64,000 bases of DNA from Streptomyces sp. MMG1533 (GTDB taxonomy: Bacteria > Actinomycetota > Actinomycetes > Streptomycetales > Streptomycetaceae): positions 248,001 through 312,000 of the forward strand of contig NZ_LGDG01000122.1 in the NCBI RefSeq assembly GCF_001279775.1. The letters are read 5' to 3'. A model generated the notes under the pieces. The model saw only the letters and a program-made list of their open reading frames with translations, had not been told where the DNA came from and searched no databases. Of the stretch, positions 52,125-61,338 are shown piece by piece. Every line of letters starts with the position of its first letter. Position 1 is the first letter of the stretch. The translations under genes were made by a program, and so were the position numbers.

Positions 52125-52958
52125 ATGAGCACGGGTGCCACGGCGCGAACCCCCCGGTCCGACGCCCGCCGGGTCGCGAACGGCTCGGCCCGCGAAGGGG
52201 CCGCGCGGGCGGGACTGACCGCGCGGGGTGTGATCTACCTGCTGGTCGGCGTCCTGGCACTGCAGATCGCCTTCGGCGAGGGCAAGCGCCAGGCCGACCG
52301 CGGCGGCGCCCTCGCCGAACTCGCCGACAAGCCGTTCGGCGCGGTACTGCTGTGGGCGCTCGGCATCGGCCTCGTCGGCATGGCCCTGTGGCGGCTGGCC
52401 GAGGCCATTTTCGGTTCGGTCGGGCCGGACGGGCGTAAGGCGAGCAAACGACTGCTGTCGGCAGTGCGCTGCGCTTTCTACACCTTCGTCGCCTACTCCG
52501 TGCTGTCCTTCGCCGCGGGCTCGGGCGGCAGCGGATCCAGCGACGAGCAGTCCAAGGACGTCACCGCCCGGCTGCTCGAGGTCCCGGCCGGGCAGTGGCT
52601 CGTGGGCTTGGCCGGCGCCGGGATCGCGGTCGCCGGGGTGTGGATAGGCGCGCGGGCGGTGCTCCGCAAGTACCACGACAAGCTCAAGCTCGGCGAGATG
52701 TCCTCGCGGACCCGCAAGCTGGTCGACGTCACCGGCGTGGGCGGCGGCGCGGCGCGCGGAGCGGTGTTCGCCGTGGCGGGTGCCTTCGCCGTGCGCGCCG
52801 CGGTCGATTACCGGCCCGACAGGGCGAAGGGCCTCGACGACACCCTTCGCTCGTTCGCCGACACTCCCCTCGGCCCGTGGCTGCTGGTCTGTGTCGCGGC
52901 CGGTCTGGTGCTCTTCGGACTGTTCTCGTTCGCGATGGCCCGCTGGCGTCGGGTCTGA
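52125..52958 (+). CDS. DUF1206 membrane protein
   Basis: A 277-residue membrane protein with six spans arranged as three repeats of the DUF1206 unit; each unit begins with an Ala/Gly-rich R-G-V/A start (TARGVIYLLVG, CAFYTFVAYS, ARGAVFAVAG). Function unknown. GGAGGTCAAAG precedes the ATG at 52125. It has its own likely transcript. Confidence 0.87.
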   Translation: MSTGATARTPRSDARRVANGSAREGAARAGLTARGVIYLLVGVLALQIAFGEGKRQADRGGALAELADKPFGAVLLWALGIGLVGMALWRLAEAIFGSVGPDGRKASKRLLSAVRCAFYTFVAYSVLSFAAGSGGSGSSDEQSKDVTARLLEVPAGQWLVGLAGAGIAVAGVWIGARAVLRKYHDKLKLGEMSSRTRKLVDVTGVGGGAARGAVFAVAGAFAVRAAVDYRPDRAKGLDDTLRSFADTPLGPWLLVCVAAGLVLFGLFSFAMARWRRV

Positions 52959-53026
52959 GACGCGGCCCCGGGGTTTCGAGATCCGGCACGGGGTCTGAGA
53001 TCCCGCAGACGGGGAACACGGACCGG

Positions 53027-53458
53027 ATGAACGAACCCGAGCTCCCGCCCGACGGCCGGGCCGTGGACGTCTACCTCGACCTGCTGCGCGTCCGCATGGA
53101 CACGGAGGACTACCGCCTCCTGCTCAGCGTGGTCGAACCGGCCCTGCGGGCGATCGAGGAACAACGGCTGCCCGCAATCGACTTCGCCCTCGACGAGGCA
53201 CACGCCGAGGGGCTGCCCCAGGAGGTCCGCGACGAGGCCGCGCTGGTCATCGCCACCGCTGTCACCGGCCGACTGGACAACGAGGTGATCGAGCTGAACA
53301 TCGAGGACACCGGTCCGGTCCGCGTCGTCACCGACGCGGCCACCGCGTCCGACCCGGTGCGCCTGGGCGAGATCGCCGACTACATCCGCGAACGACAGCG
53401 GACGAACGACGAACTGCGCGGCATAGCCGAGGTGAGCGACCTGCCGACGGACATCTGA
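53027..53458 (+). CDS. Unknown acidic protein
   Basis: A 143-residue soluble acidic protein (MNEPELPPDGRAVDVYLDLL...). It is mainly helical with a short strand region (NEVIELNIEDTGPVRVV). I do not recognise the family. It starts 68 bp after the DUF1206 stop with GGGGAA upstream, and is convergent with the FUSC transporter gene, 16 bp apart. Confidence 0.6.
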   Translation: MNEPELPPDGRAVDVYLDLLRVRMDTEDYRLLLSVVEPALRAIEEQRLPAIDFALDEAHAEGLPQEVRDEAALVIATAVTGRLDNEVIELNIEDTGPVRVVTDAATASDPVRLGEIADYIRERQRTNDELRGIAEVSDLPTDI

Positions 53459-53474
53459 GCGGCGCGCTCGACCT

Positions 53475-55724
53475 TCACCGCCGGGGTGCCGGGACAGGCA
53501 CCCTGAGCGGCCGGGCCAGCCCCGCCACCGACTCGTCCAGGCGCTGCACGTGCCGCAGCACGCGGTCGGTGACCCGGCCGTACCGGGGTGTGCCCGGGAT
53601 GTCCGGCTCCAGGAGCGAGGCGATGCTCGGGCCGGTCTCGATCTCGACGCAGGCGTGCTCGTCGGCGACGCGCGCCGAGATCGCCTCGATGTTGTGCGCG
53701 ATACGCCGCCCGGCCCGGCGCAGCCTCGGGTCCGCCGCGATCGAGGGGTGGGTGGGCAGCAGTTCGGCCGTCGCGGCCAGCGAACGCGCGTGGTACGCGC
53801 AGGTCTCAAGGAGCGCGACGACATAACGGGCAGTGTCCCGGCGGGCCCGCAGCGGCGTGATGGGATGGGTGAGCGGCTGGGTGGCCGCGCGCAGATCGGC
53901 CAGCGCCTGGTCCAGGTCGCGCGCCTTGTCCAGCAGGTCGACCGGCGGGCCGCCGCTGAGCTGGTCCACGGCCGCCTCGGTGACGTCGCCGAGCCGGTCC
54001 AGGACGGTGACCAGCAGTTCGTTCGTACGGCGGTCCGTCCGCACCGGCAGCACGAACGCCGCCGCGACGATCCCGCAGGCCGCACCGAGCGCCGTCTCCG
54101 CCACGCGCAGCACCAGCACCGAGGGGCTGTAGGTGTGCAGGAGGGTGTAGAGGACGCCCAGCGCCGCGGTGACGAAGAAGGACATCAGCGTGTACGACAA
54201 CGGCGCGGTGTAGAACATCGCGAACACGCACAGCAGCACCACCGCGAACGCGGTCCATGTGTGCTGCCCGACCAGCCCCGCCAGCACGATGCCGGCCACG
54301 ACCCCGAACACCGTGCCCAGGAGCCGCCGGTAGCCCTTGACCATGATCTCGCCCGTGGACGCGGTGTTGATGAACACGATCCAGCAGGCCAGCACCGCCC
54401 AGTACCAGCGTTGGCTGGACAGGAACTCCCCGCCGACGATCGCGAGCGACGAGCCCACGGCGACCTGTACGGCGGCCCGTGTGGTCGGCCGCTGCAGCCC
54501 GGTGAGCTGCTCCTCGTCGCCGGTGTCGTCCTCGCCGGCGTCGATGGCGGCGTCCTCGGCGTCCAGTTCCTCGCGCGAGCGGGCCGTCGCCGGGCTGTCG
54601 TCCGAGTCGTCCTGGGGGCCGTCCAGGGCGATCCGCAGGCCCAGCACCGCCCGGGCGGCCTCGCCGATGGCCCGGAAGACGTCCTGGACGGCGGGTGAGG
54701 CGGGCGGCAGGTTCTCCTCGTCGCGGTACCCGAGCAGCCGGTTGCGCACGTGCGACAGAGCCGTGCCTGACCCCCCGGTGACGGGCCGCAGCACCAGCAT
54801 GCGCAGCGCCTCCAGATCGCGGCGGAGGGTGGCGGTCCCCTCGTCCCGCACGGGCAGATGCCCTCCCGCCGGGACGGGGGCGCCGGGCAGATGCAGGGTC
54901 AGTGTGGTCGCCCGCTCGGCGCTGCGCGCGGTCAGCAGCAACAGTCCCAGCCGCTCGGCGGCGATCTCGGCGTCCGCGATTCGCCGCTGCACGAGCCGGG
55001 CCGCCGCCTTGTCGGAGGTGCCCTCCTCCAGCCGGCCCTGGATCATCATCGCCGTCTCGTTCAGGCGGGCGGTGCCGCTGCGCACGTCCTCCAGCGCCTT
55101 CTCCACCTCGTCCGGCCCGGCGTCGAGCAGTTCGAGCTGCGCGGACACCAGTTGGGCCAGCCTGGCGCGGAAGGCCTCGCGCAGCCGCTGCAGGATGTTC
55201 GCGGGCGTCTCGGGCACGAGCACGAAGCGCACCAGCCCACTGCTGAGGATGGCGACGAGGAGGGCGCCGTACAGCTCGGGCAGTCCGGAGACGGTGGCGC
55301 CGACGAACAGGGACAGGAAGTAGACCTGGAATCCGATCAGGCCGAGCGTGGTGCCGCGATCGCCGAACCGGCGGCCGTAGACGGCGCAGAAGATGAGGGC
55401 GACGAAGAAGAGGTCGCCGGCCACCACCCGGGAACTGAGGAGCGCGCCGAGCGTCACCGACGTCAGCGCCACCGGCAGCCCCAGCGCGAGTGTCACGGCC
55501 TGCTGCCCGCGCTGCTTCTCCCGGATGGAGAAGGTGGCGACCATCGCCGCCATGGCACCCGCGACCAGATGCGTGACGTCGGCGTCCAGGAAGCTGAGTA
55601 CGGCCAGCGTGAGGGCGATCGCGCCCACGGTCCTCAGACCGGCGGTCAGTCTGAGCAGGCCGGGATCGGATGCGGCGATACCGTCCCGCAGTCGTGCCCG
55701 CACCGACCGTCCCGCTGCCTTCAC
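53475..55724 (-). CDS. FUSC family membrane transporter
   Basis: A 749-residue protein with two sets of hydrophobic spans (~20-170 and ~415-560), each followed by a long helical cytoplasmic segment, the FUSC/YccS/AaeB layout. The second set includes RWYWAVLACWIVFINTAS, the usual FUSC_2 core. An acidic stretch (EELDAEDAAIDAGEDDTGDEE) joins the halves. Relatives export aromatic acids or fusaric acid; here the substrate is unknown. GTG start at 55724. Confidence 0.87.
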   Translation of the reverse strand: MKAAGRSVRARLRDGIAASDPGLLRLTAGLRTVGAIALTLAVLSFLDADVTHLVAGAMAAMVATFSIREKQRGQQAVTLALGLPVALTSVTLGALLSSRVVAGDLFFVALIFCAVYGRRFGDRGTTLGLIGFQVYFLSLFVGATVSGLPELYGALLVAILSSGLVRFVLVPETPANILQRLREAFRARLAQLVSAQLELLDAGPDEVEKALEDVRSGTARLNETAMMIQGRLEEGTSDKAAARLVQRRIADAEIAAERLGLLLLTARSAERATTLTLHLPGAPVPAGGHLPVRDEGTATLRRDLEALRMLVLRPVTGGSGTALSHVRNRLLGYRDEENLPPASPAVQDVFRAIGEAARAVLGLRIALDGPQDDSDDSPATARSREELDAEDAAIDAGEDDTGDEEQLTGLQRPTTRAAVQVAVGSSLAIVGGEFLSSQRWYWAVLACWIVFINTASTGEIMVKGYRRLLGTVFGVVAGIVLAGLVGQHTWTAFAVVLLCVFAMFYTAPLSYTLMSFFVTAALGVLYTLLHTYSPSVLVLRVAETALGAACGIVAAAFVLPVRTDRRTNELLVTVLDRLGDVTEAAVDQLSGGPPVDLLDKARDLDQALADLRAATQPLTHPITPLRARRDTARYVVALLETCAYHARSLAATAELLPTHPSIAADPRLRRAGRRIAHNIEAISARVADEHACVEIETGPSIASLLEPDIPGTPRYGRVTDRVLRHVQRLDESVAGLARPLRVPVPAPRR

Positions 55725-55789
55725 GCTGCCGTACTCACTCCTGTGTCACGTCATGATCTCCGCCATCAGCATGACACGGCGGGCAGGGC

Positions 55790-56002
55790 CTACCGGTCCC
55801 GGCTCTCGGCCAGGGTGTACGCCACCAGAGCATTGGCATGGCCGTGCCCCAGGCCGTGCTCCGTCTTGAGCCAGCCGACCAGCTCCATGTGCCGGGTCAG
55901 CGGCGAGGAGCGGATGAGCTCCTGCCACTCGGCGATCGGCCGGCCGTACTTCTTCTCGATCGAGGGGAAGTAGCTCGCGGGGCCCTTCACGGTCTCGGCC
56001 AT
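55790..56002 (-). CDS. DUF4287 family protein
   Basis: A 70-residue protein with the DUF4287 pattern: KGPASYFPSIEKKYGRPI, then TRHMELVGWLKTEHGLGHGHANALV. Found in many actinobacteria, function unknown; it resembles a small helical binding domain. AAAGGA precedes the ATG at 56002. The hairpin at 56043-56077 separates it from the NDH-2-like gene upstream. Confidence 0.88.
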   Translation of the reverse strand: MAETVKGPASYFPSIEKKYGRPIAEWQELIRSSPLTRHMELVGWLKTEHGLGHGHANALVAYTLAESRDR

Positions 56003-56042
56003 GGCGGTGTCCTTTCGCTGTGACGCTGTCTTGTCACTCCTC

Positions 56043-56077
56043 GGACCGCCGACCGACCGGGAACTGATCGGCGGTCC
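56043..56077 (-). terminator. 10-bp hairpin after the NDH-2-like gene
   Basis: GGACCGCCGA (56043-56052) and TCGGCGGTCC (56068-56077) pair around a 15-nt loop, 30 bp beyond the leftward stop at 56108. Confidence 0.6.
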
Positions 56078-56107
56078 GGAGTGATCTACAACACTCGCGC
56101 GAAAGCG

Positions 56108-57475
56108 TCACTGCTCCAGTCGCTCGGAACCCTCGACGTGGGCCCGCACCTGTTCCGGCGTCAGGTAGGCGTCGACGGCCTCCAGGTCCTTCAGCTTGAG
56201 GGACCTGCCGGTCTGGAAACCGGTGCGGACGAAATCGTCGCCGGCGACCGCGTTGAGCACCCAGTTCGTCATGACCCGGGTCTTGGCCACGTTGGTGCGC
56301 AGCGCCGACCAGTGGTAGCCGCGGGCCACGGCCTGGGCGGGCAGTCCGCGAAGTTCGATGCCGAGCGGCTTGGAGACGGCGTCCTTGCCGCCGAGGTCGA
56401 CGACCAGGCCGAGGTCCTTGTGGACGTACGGCTTCGTCGTCCGGCCCCGCAGCGTGGCGATGACGTTGTCGGCGACGTGTTTGCCCTGCCGCAGGGCGTG
56501 CTGCGCGGTGGGCGGGCACACCGCGCCCTCCACACCCTTGGCCTCGTCGGGCACCGCGGCGGCGTCGCCGAGCGCGAACACCCCGTCGTGGCCCGGCAGG
56601 TTCATGTCGGCGGTGACCGAGAGCCGCCCCCGCACGGTCTCCGCTCCGAGCGTGGCGATGAGCGGGCTCGCGACCACACCTGCCGTCCAGATCAGGGTGC
56701 GGGTGGGGATCACCCGGCCGTCGGTGAAGGTGACCTCTTCAGGGCCCGCCTTGTCGATCGAGACCCCGAGCGAGATCTCGATGCCTCGCCGGCGCAGGAT
56801 CTCCGTGGCGCTGCCGCCGAGCTTGTCGCCCAGCTCCGGCATCAGCTTCGGGGCGATGTCGATCAGATGCCACTTGATCAGGCCCGGGTCCAGGCGGGGG
56901 TAGCGCTTGACGGCGGCGTGCGTGAGGCGCTGCAGGCAAGCCGCGGTCTCGGTGCCGGCGTAGCCGCCGCCGACCACCACGAACTGGAGCCGTGCGGCGC
57001 GCTCGGCCGGGTCCTCGCTGGCGTCGGCGAGGTCGAGCTGGGAGATGACGTGGTCGCGGACGTACGCGGCCTCGGCGAGCGTCTTCATGCCGAAGGCGTT
57101 GTCGGTGAGGCCGGGGATGTCGAAGGTGCGGGTGACGCTGCCGGGGGCCAGCACGATGTAGTCGTACGGCTCGTTGACGATCTCGTCGGTGATGGTGCGG
57201 ATGACGCAGACCTTGGCCTTGAGGTCCACGCCGATGGCGCCGCCCGGAATGATCCGGGTGCGGTACTTCTTGCTGCGGCGCAGCGAGACGGCGATCGACT
57301 GTGGCGTCAGCACGCCGGAGGCGACTTGGGGCAGCAGGGGGAGGTAGAGCTGGTAGGCGCGCGGCGTCACCAGGGTGACGTCGGCCTCGTCGGGGGAGAG
57401 TTTGCGTTCCAGACGGCGGACGCACTCCACGCCGGCGAAGCCTGCGCCGACCACCAGGATCCTGGGTCGTGTCAC
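56108..57475 (-). CDS. Type II NADH dehydrogenase-like flavoprotein
   Basis: A 455-residue FAD/NAD(P) oxidoreductase with GAGFAGVE at the N-terminus, VVGGGYAGTETA in the middle and GDAAAVPDE before the C-terminus, as in NDH-2. It should pass electrons from NADH to menaquinone at the membrane without pumping protons. The GTG at 57475 (MTRPRIL) has AAAGGG 9 nt upstream; the ATG at 57484 would have no spacing. A C-terminal helix could bind the membrane. Confidence 0.85.
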   Translation of the reverse strand: MTRPRILVVGAGFAGVECVRRLERKLSPDEADVTLVTPRAYQLYLPLLPQVASGVLTPQSIAVSLRRSKKYRTRIIPGGAIGVDLKAKVCVIRTITDEIVNEPYDYIVLAPGSVTRTFDIPGLTDNAFGMKTLAEAAYVRDHVISQLDLADASEDPAERAARLQFVVVGGGYAGTETAACLQRLTHAAVKRYPRLDPGLIKWHLIDIAPKLMPELGDKLGGSATEILRRRGIEISLGVSIDKAGPEEVTFTDGRVIPTRTLIWTAGVVASPLIATLGAETVRGRLSVTADMNLPGHDGVFALGDAAAVPDEAKGVEGAVCPPTAQHALRQGKHVADNVIATLRGRTTKPYVHKDLGLVVDLGGKDAVSKPLGIELRGLPAQAVARGYHWSALRTNVAKTRVMTNWVLNAVAGDDFVRTGFQTGRSLKLKDLEAVDAYLTPEQVRAHVEGSERLEQ

Positions 57476-57719
57476 GGTGTTCATCCCTTTCTGCGGCTCC
57501 AGGCGGTCTGCCTCGAACGCCTTTCGCCTGCCCGTGGATCGCTGCTTCGCACATCGATCCCACCGCGGTGTCGGCCGTTCCGCCAGCCGAGCGCGGCAGG
57601 CAGACGAACGCGTCGAGCACCACCATGCCCGCCCGGCTGCCGAAACGCACCGGGGCGATCGTGAAGATCGTGGGACAGAAGCGGTGGACGGGGCCCTCGG
57701 GCACCCGTGGGACGGGGCC

Positions 57720-59438
57720 TCAGGCAGCCAGATGACACAGCAGCAGGCACACGTCGTCGTCCCGTTCGGAGTCGCTGAGCAGGGGCGTGAGGATCCGGTC
57801 GGCCGAACCGTCCAGGTCCGCGTCCAGCTCCGCGGAACGGAACGACCCGAGCGCCTGAGCCAGGCGCTCGATGCCCGGGTCTATCCCCTGCGCGCGCCGC
57901 TCCACCAGGCCGTCCGTGTACAGCGCCAGCGTGGAGCCGGGCGCGAGCGGCGCGGTGTGGTCGTGGATCACCTGCCGCAGCGGGATGCCGAGCATGGCGC
58001 CCGGTTTGGCGTCCAGCGTGTGCACCTGTCCGTCGGGGGTGCGCAGCACCGGCGGCGGATGGCCCGCGGCCGCCCACGTGAGCGTCGGGTCGCCGGGGCG
58101 GAAGCGGGCGATGACGGCGGTGGCGTACAGATCCGGCTGGAGATGGTGCAGGAACGTGTGCAACCGGGTCAGCAACTCGCCGGGGCTGCCGCCGTCGACG
58201 GCGTACGCCCGCAGCGCGGTGCGCAGCTGGCTCATCATCACGGCCGCGTGCAGACCGTGCCCGGTGACGTCGCCGATGACGGTGATCAGGCTGCCGTCGG
58301 GCTGCCGGAAGGCGTCGTACCAGTCGCCGCCGATGTTCAGCCCGTGTGTGGCCGGCAGATAGCGGGCGGCCAGGCTGAGGCCCGGCGTGGTGGGCAGATC
58401 GGTGAGCAGGGCGCGTTGGAGCGTCTCGGCGATGTCCCGGTTGTGCTCGAAGCGCCGGGCGTTGTCGATGGCGATGCTGGCCCGTCTGGTGAGCTCGATC
58501 AGCATCACGGCGTCGTCCGGGTCCCAGCGGTCGCCGGGCGGCGACAGCGTCAGCACGCCCAGCGGGGCGCGCCGCGTCGGCAGCGGGACGCACAGCAGCG
58601 GCCGCGCGGGATCCAGCGCGGAGGGCGGCTGGTCGGCGACACCGGGCAGGCCGCCCGGGTGGTCGGCGGCGTACTGCGGACGCCCGGTGCGGGCGGCGAG
58701 CACGGCGGCGGCCGGGTGCGGTGCGGGCCGGTGCCGGTCCTCGTCGCCCTCGAACAGCCAGATGTCGACGCTGCGGGCGTACTCGGGCACCAGCAGGTCC
58801 GGCAGGCGGCGCACGATCTCGTCGTGGTTCAGCGACGCCGTCAGTACGGCACTGGCGTCCGCCAGGAACGTCAGCCTGCGGCGGGCGCTCTCCGCCTCGG
58901 TCCGTGCCTTGCGTTCGGCGGCGAACGCGTCGCGCTGGGCCCGACCGGCGGCGTCCAGTTCGGCGTGCAGGGCCAGCACGCCCTGGTTGGTCTGGTGCAG
59001 CTCCTCCCGGTGGAAGTTGACCAGCTCCTCCTGTTCGCCGAGCCTGTCCAGCACCAGCGCGGTGTCCTCGTCGGCGCCGAGCAGGGCCTCCGCCAGGACC
59101 GCCGGGTCGTCCGCCACTAAGGCGCCGTCGGGTGTGTCCGCCGCTTCGGCGCAGCGGACCGTCGTACGCCACGGCGGTTGCGCGGCGGCCGCGCCCGTGC
59201 CGTACGAGGGGGTCACCACCACGTGCAGGAGCCCCTCCTCGGCGGATGCGGCCGGGGCTTCCAGGGTGAGTCGCCAGGTGCCGCCCTTGGTGAGGCACTG
59301 CCGCAGATGCGAGCTGAGCGCCGTGGTCAGACGGGTGCGGTCGAGGGTTGGCACGCCGTACGCGGCGGCCAACCGGGCGGTGGCGATCCGGGCCCGGGCG
59401 GCGTCGACGACGGTCGTGATCTGCCAACTGCGCGTCAT
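57720..59438 (-). CDS. GAF-SpoIIE (PP2C) phosphatase
   Basis: A 572-residue phosphatase. Residues 1-~120 are of uncertain fold and resemble a worn HATPase. A coiled coil (~135-200) leads to a GAF domain (~205-345), then a PP2C domain (~360-570) with GGDWYD, IGDVTGHG and YTDGLVERR for metal binding. It should dephosphorylate an STAS antagonist such as the RsbS/RsbR or BldG-like proteins here. The ATG at 59438 overlaps the upstream stop by 4 bp. Confidence 0.87.
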   Translation of the reverse strand: MTRSWQITTVVDAARARIATARLAAAYGVPTLDRTRLTTALSSHLRQCLTKGGTWRLTLEAPAASAEEGLLHVVVTPSYGTGAAAAQPPWRTTVRCAEAADTPDGALVADDPAVLAEALLGADEDTALVLDRLGEQEELVNFHREELHQTNQGVLALHAELDAAGRAQRDAFAAERKARTEAESARRRLTFLADASAVLTASLNHDEIVRRLPDLLVPEYARSVDIWLFEGDEDRHRPAPHPAAAVLAARTGRPQYAADHPGGLPGVADQPPSALDPARPLLCVPLPTRRAPLGVLTLSPPGDRWDPDDAVMLIELTRRASIAIDNARRFEHNRDIAETLQRALLTDLPTTPGLSLAARYLPATHGLNIGGDWYDAFRQPDGSLITVIGDVTGHGLHAAVMMSQLRTALRAYAVDGGSPGELLTRLHTFLHHLQPDLYATAVIARFRPGDPTLTWAAAGHPPPVLRTPDGQVHTLDAKPGAMLGIPLRQVIHDHTAPLAPGSTLALYTDGLVERRAQGIDPGIERLAQALGSFRSAELDADLDGSADRILTPLLSDSERDDDVCLLLCHLAA

Positions 59439-60478
59439 GGCCCCTCCAACGGGGTCGGGGCCAGCACCACCACGGCCGTGTCGTCCCGCACCGGCCAGGC
59501 GGAACTGCTCGTGTCGCGCACCGTCACGGCCGCCACGACGGCCGGGTCGGCCGCCAGCAGGTCCTCGTCGGACGGAGGCGTCCAGCGACTGGGCAGGCCG
59601 TCGCTGTGCAGGATCAACAGCCGGTCGGCCGCCCAGGGCACACGGTCCTCCCGCAGCGTCGCGTGCCGGTGCACGCCCACGATCCCGGGCCGGGACACCA
59701 GGGAACGCCACCGGTCGCCCTCGCGCAGCCGAGCCCCTACGTTGCCGACGCCCGCGAACCGCAACAGGCCGCCGCGGGTGTCCACCTGGGCGACGGCTAC
59801 GGCCGCGCCCCGAGTGCCGCGCAACGCCGTGTCGAGGTGCACCAGCGCCTCGGCCGGCGGCAGGTGGGCGGCGCGGTGCAGGGCCTCCACGGCCGTCGTC
59901 GAGGCGCGGGCGGCCGCCGGACCGTGACCCAGCCCGTCGGCCAGCATCAGGGTCAGCCGGTCACCGGAGCAAGCCCACGCCCAGGCGTCGCCGGAGTACT
60001 CCGCCCCGGCGAACGGCACGTTCACCCCGCCGGCCCGCACCGCGGCGACCGGCGCCGGGTCCTTGGGGCGGGCGCCGACCCGGGCCACTGCCACCGTGCC
60101 CCGGCCCGGCGCGCTGTGCAGCCCGAAGCCGTCGGCTATACGGCGGCACGTGCCGAGCCCGGCCCCGAGGGAACGGGTGGTCGAGAACCCGTCGCGCAGG
60201 GCGGCGGCGACATCGGACATGCCCGGACCGTGGTCGATCGCCGCGATCTGCACCAGACAGGCGCCGTCCGAGGGCGTGGGCGGATCCACCACCTCGATGA
60301 GAATGCGTCCGCCCCCGGCGTACTTGAGCAGATTGGTGGCCAGCTCGGTGGCCACCAGCGCGGCGGCCGCCTTACGCGGCTCGTCGAGCCCCGCCAGGGC
60401 GGCCGCGTTCTCCGCGGCCACCCTCGCGTCCCGCACCCGGGTCGAGTCGTGGACCGGGACCTCCCACACGCGCGGCAT
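59435..60478 (-). CDS. RsbT-like kinase fused to RsbX-like phosphatase
   Basis: A 347-residue protein in two parts. Residues ~1-140 form a GHKL ATPase like RsbT (TELATNLLKYAGGG, IDHGPGMSD, SLGAGLGTCRRIA). Residues ~150-345 form a PP2C domain like RsbX (LMLADGLGHGPAA, LHSDGLPSRW, RDDTAVVVL). One chain thus seems able both to phosphorylate and to dephosphorylate stressosome STAS proteins. It is coupled to neighbours on both sides in the leftward operon. Confidence 0.87.
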   Translation of the reverse strand: MPRVWEVPVHDSTRVRDARVAAENAAALAGLDEPRKAAAALVATELATNLLKYAGGGRILIEVVDPPTPSDGACLVQIAAIDHGPGMSDVAAALRDGFSTTRSLGAGLGTCRRIADGFGLHSAPGRGTVAVARVGARPKDPAPVAAVRAGGVNVPFAGAEYSGDAWAWACSGDRLTLMLADGLGHGPAAARASTTAVEALHRAAHLPPAEALVHLDTALRGTRGAAVAVAQVDTRGGLLRFAGVGNVGARLREGDRWRSLVSRPGIVGVHRHATLREDRVPWAADRLLILHSDGLPSRWTPPSDEDLLAADPAVVAAVTVRDTSSSAWPVRDDTAVVVLAPTPLEGP

Positions 60479-60919
60479 TCAGAACTCTCCCCGCGGCCGT
60501 GGCGGCCGGGCCGCCCAGGAGACCACCGTGACCTTGGTGCCGACCCCCGGAGTGCTGTCGACGGCGAACTCGTGCACCAGACGGCGCGCACCGCCCAGGC
60601 CCATCCCCAGCCCGTCGCCGGAGGTGTAGCCGTCGCTCAGCGCCCGCTCCAGGTCCGGGATGCCCGGCCCCTCGTCGGAGAACGTCAGCCGCAGCCCCTG
60701 CGTGTGCCCGTTGGTGACGCGGGCCGTCTCCATCTGTCCGCCTCCGCCGTGCACGAGGGTGTTGCGGGCCAGTTCGCTGGCCGCGGTGACCAGCTTGGTC
60801 TGTTCCACCAGGCCGAACCCGAGCAGACCGGCGGCCTGCCGCACGTGCTGGCGCACCCACACCAGATCCATGTCCGAACGGATCGGCAGGCAGGCGTCGA
60901 CGCCCGCGGCTGTCTGCAT
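60479..60919 (-). CDS. rsbT: RsbT anti-sigma regulatory kinase
   Basis: A 146-residue GHKL kinase of the RsbT type: SELARNTLVHGGGG, DEGPGIPDLE and GLGMGLGGARRLV. In Bacillus RsbT sits in the stressosome, phosphorylates RsbR and RsbS upon stress, then leaves to activate a phosphatase. The ATG at 60919 shares a base with the RsbS stop (TGATG), and the next gene begins right after, so the operon is tight. Confidence 0.9.
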   Translation of the reverse strand: MQTAAGVDACLPIRSDMDLVWVRQHVRQAAGLLGFGLVEQTKLVTAASELARNTLVHGGGGQMETARVTNGHTQGLRLTFSDEGPGIPDLERALSDGYTSGDGLGMGLGGARRLVHEFAVDSTPGVGTKVTVVSWAARPPRPRGEF

Positions 60920-61338
60920 CACCGGCTCTCCTGGCGCGGGCCGCCGGAGCGGGTGGCCGGATCGAGTCCCGCGAGGAGGTCCAGGGCCGCCTCCGTGGTG
61001 AGCGCGGTGCGCAGTCCCGGAAGCGTCAGCCCCAGCTCCACCAGCGTGATCGCGACCGCCGGCCGCATGCCGGCCACCACGGTCCGCGCGGCCAGCAACG
61101 AGGCCTGTGCCGCGATCTCGGCCAGCACCCGTCCGAGGAAGGAGTCGACGATCTCGATACCGGAGATGTCGATGACCACGCCGGTCACCCCGGTGCCGAC
61201 GATGGTCTCGCCGATGTCCTGCTGGAGCTGCTGCGCCGTGCTGTCGTGCAGATCCCCCTGGAGGGTCACCAGGAGGACGTCGCCGAGCCTGAGGACCGGC
61301 ACGTGTCCCGTGACGGGGCGGGAGAAGTCGTGGTTCAC
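60919..61338 (-). CDS. rsbS: RsbS stressosome STAS protein
   Basis: A 139-residue single STAS domain. The phospho-accepting Ser66 lies in DISGIEIVDSFLGRVL, matching Ser59 of Bacillus RsbS. It forms the stressosome shell with RsbR and holds RsbT. The GTG at 61338 overlaps the RsbR stop by 4 bp (GTGA). Confidence 0.9.
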   Translation of the reverse strand: MNHDFSRPVTGHVPVLRLGDVLLVTLQGDLHDSTAQQLQQDIGETIVGTGVTGVVIDISGIEIVDSFLGRVLAEIAAQASLLAARTVVAGMRPAVAITLVELGLTLPGLRTALTTEAALDLLAGLDPATRSGGPRQESR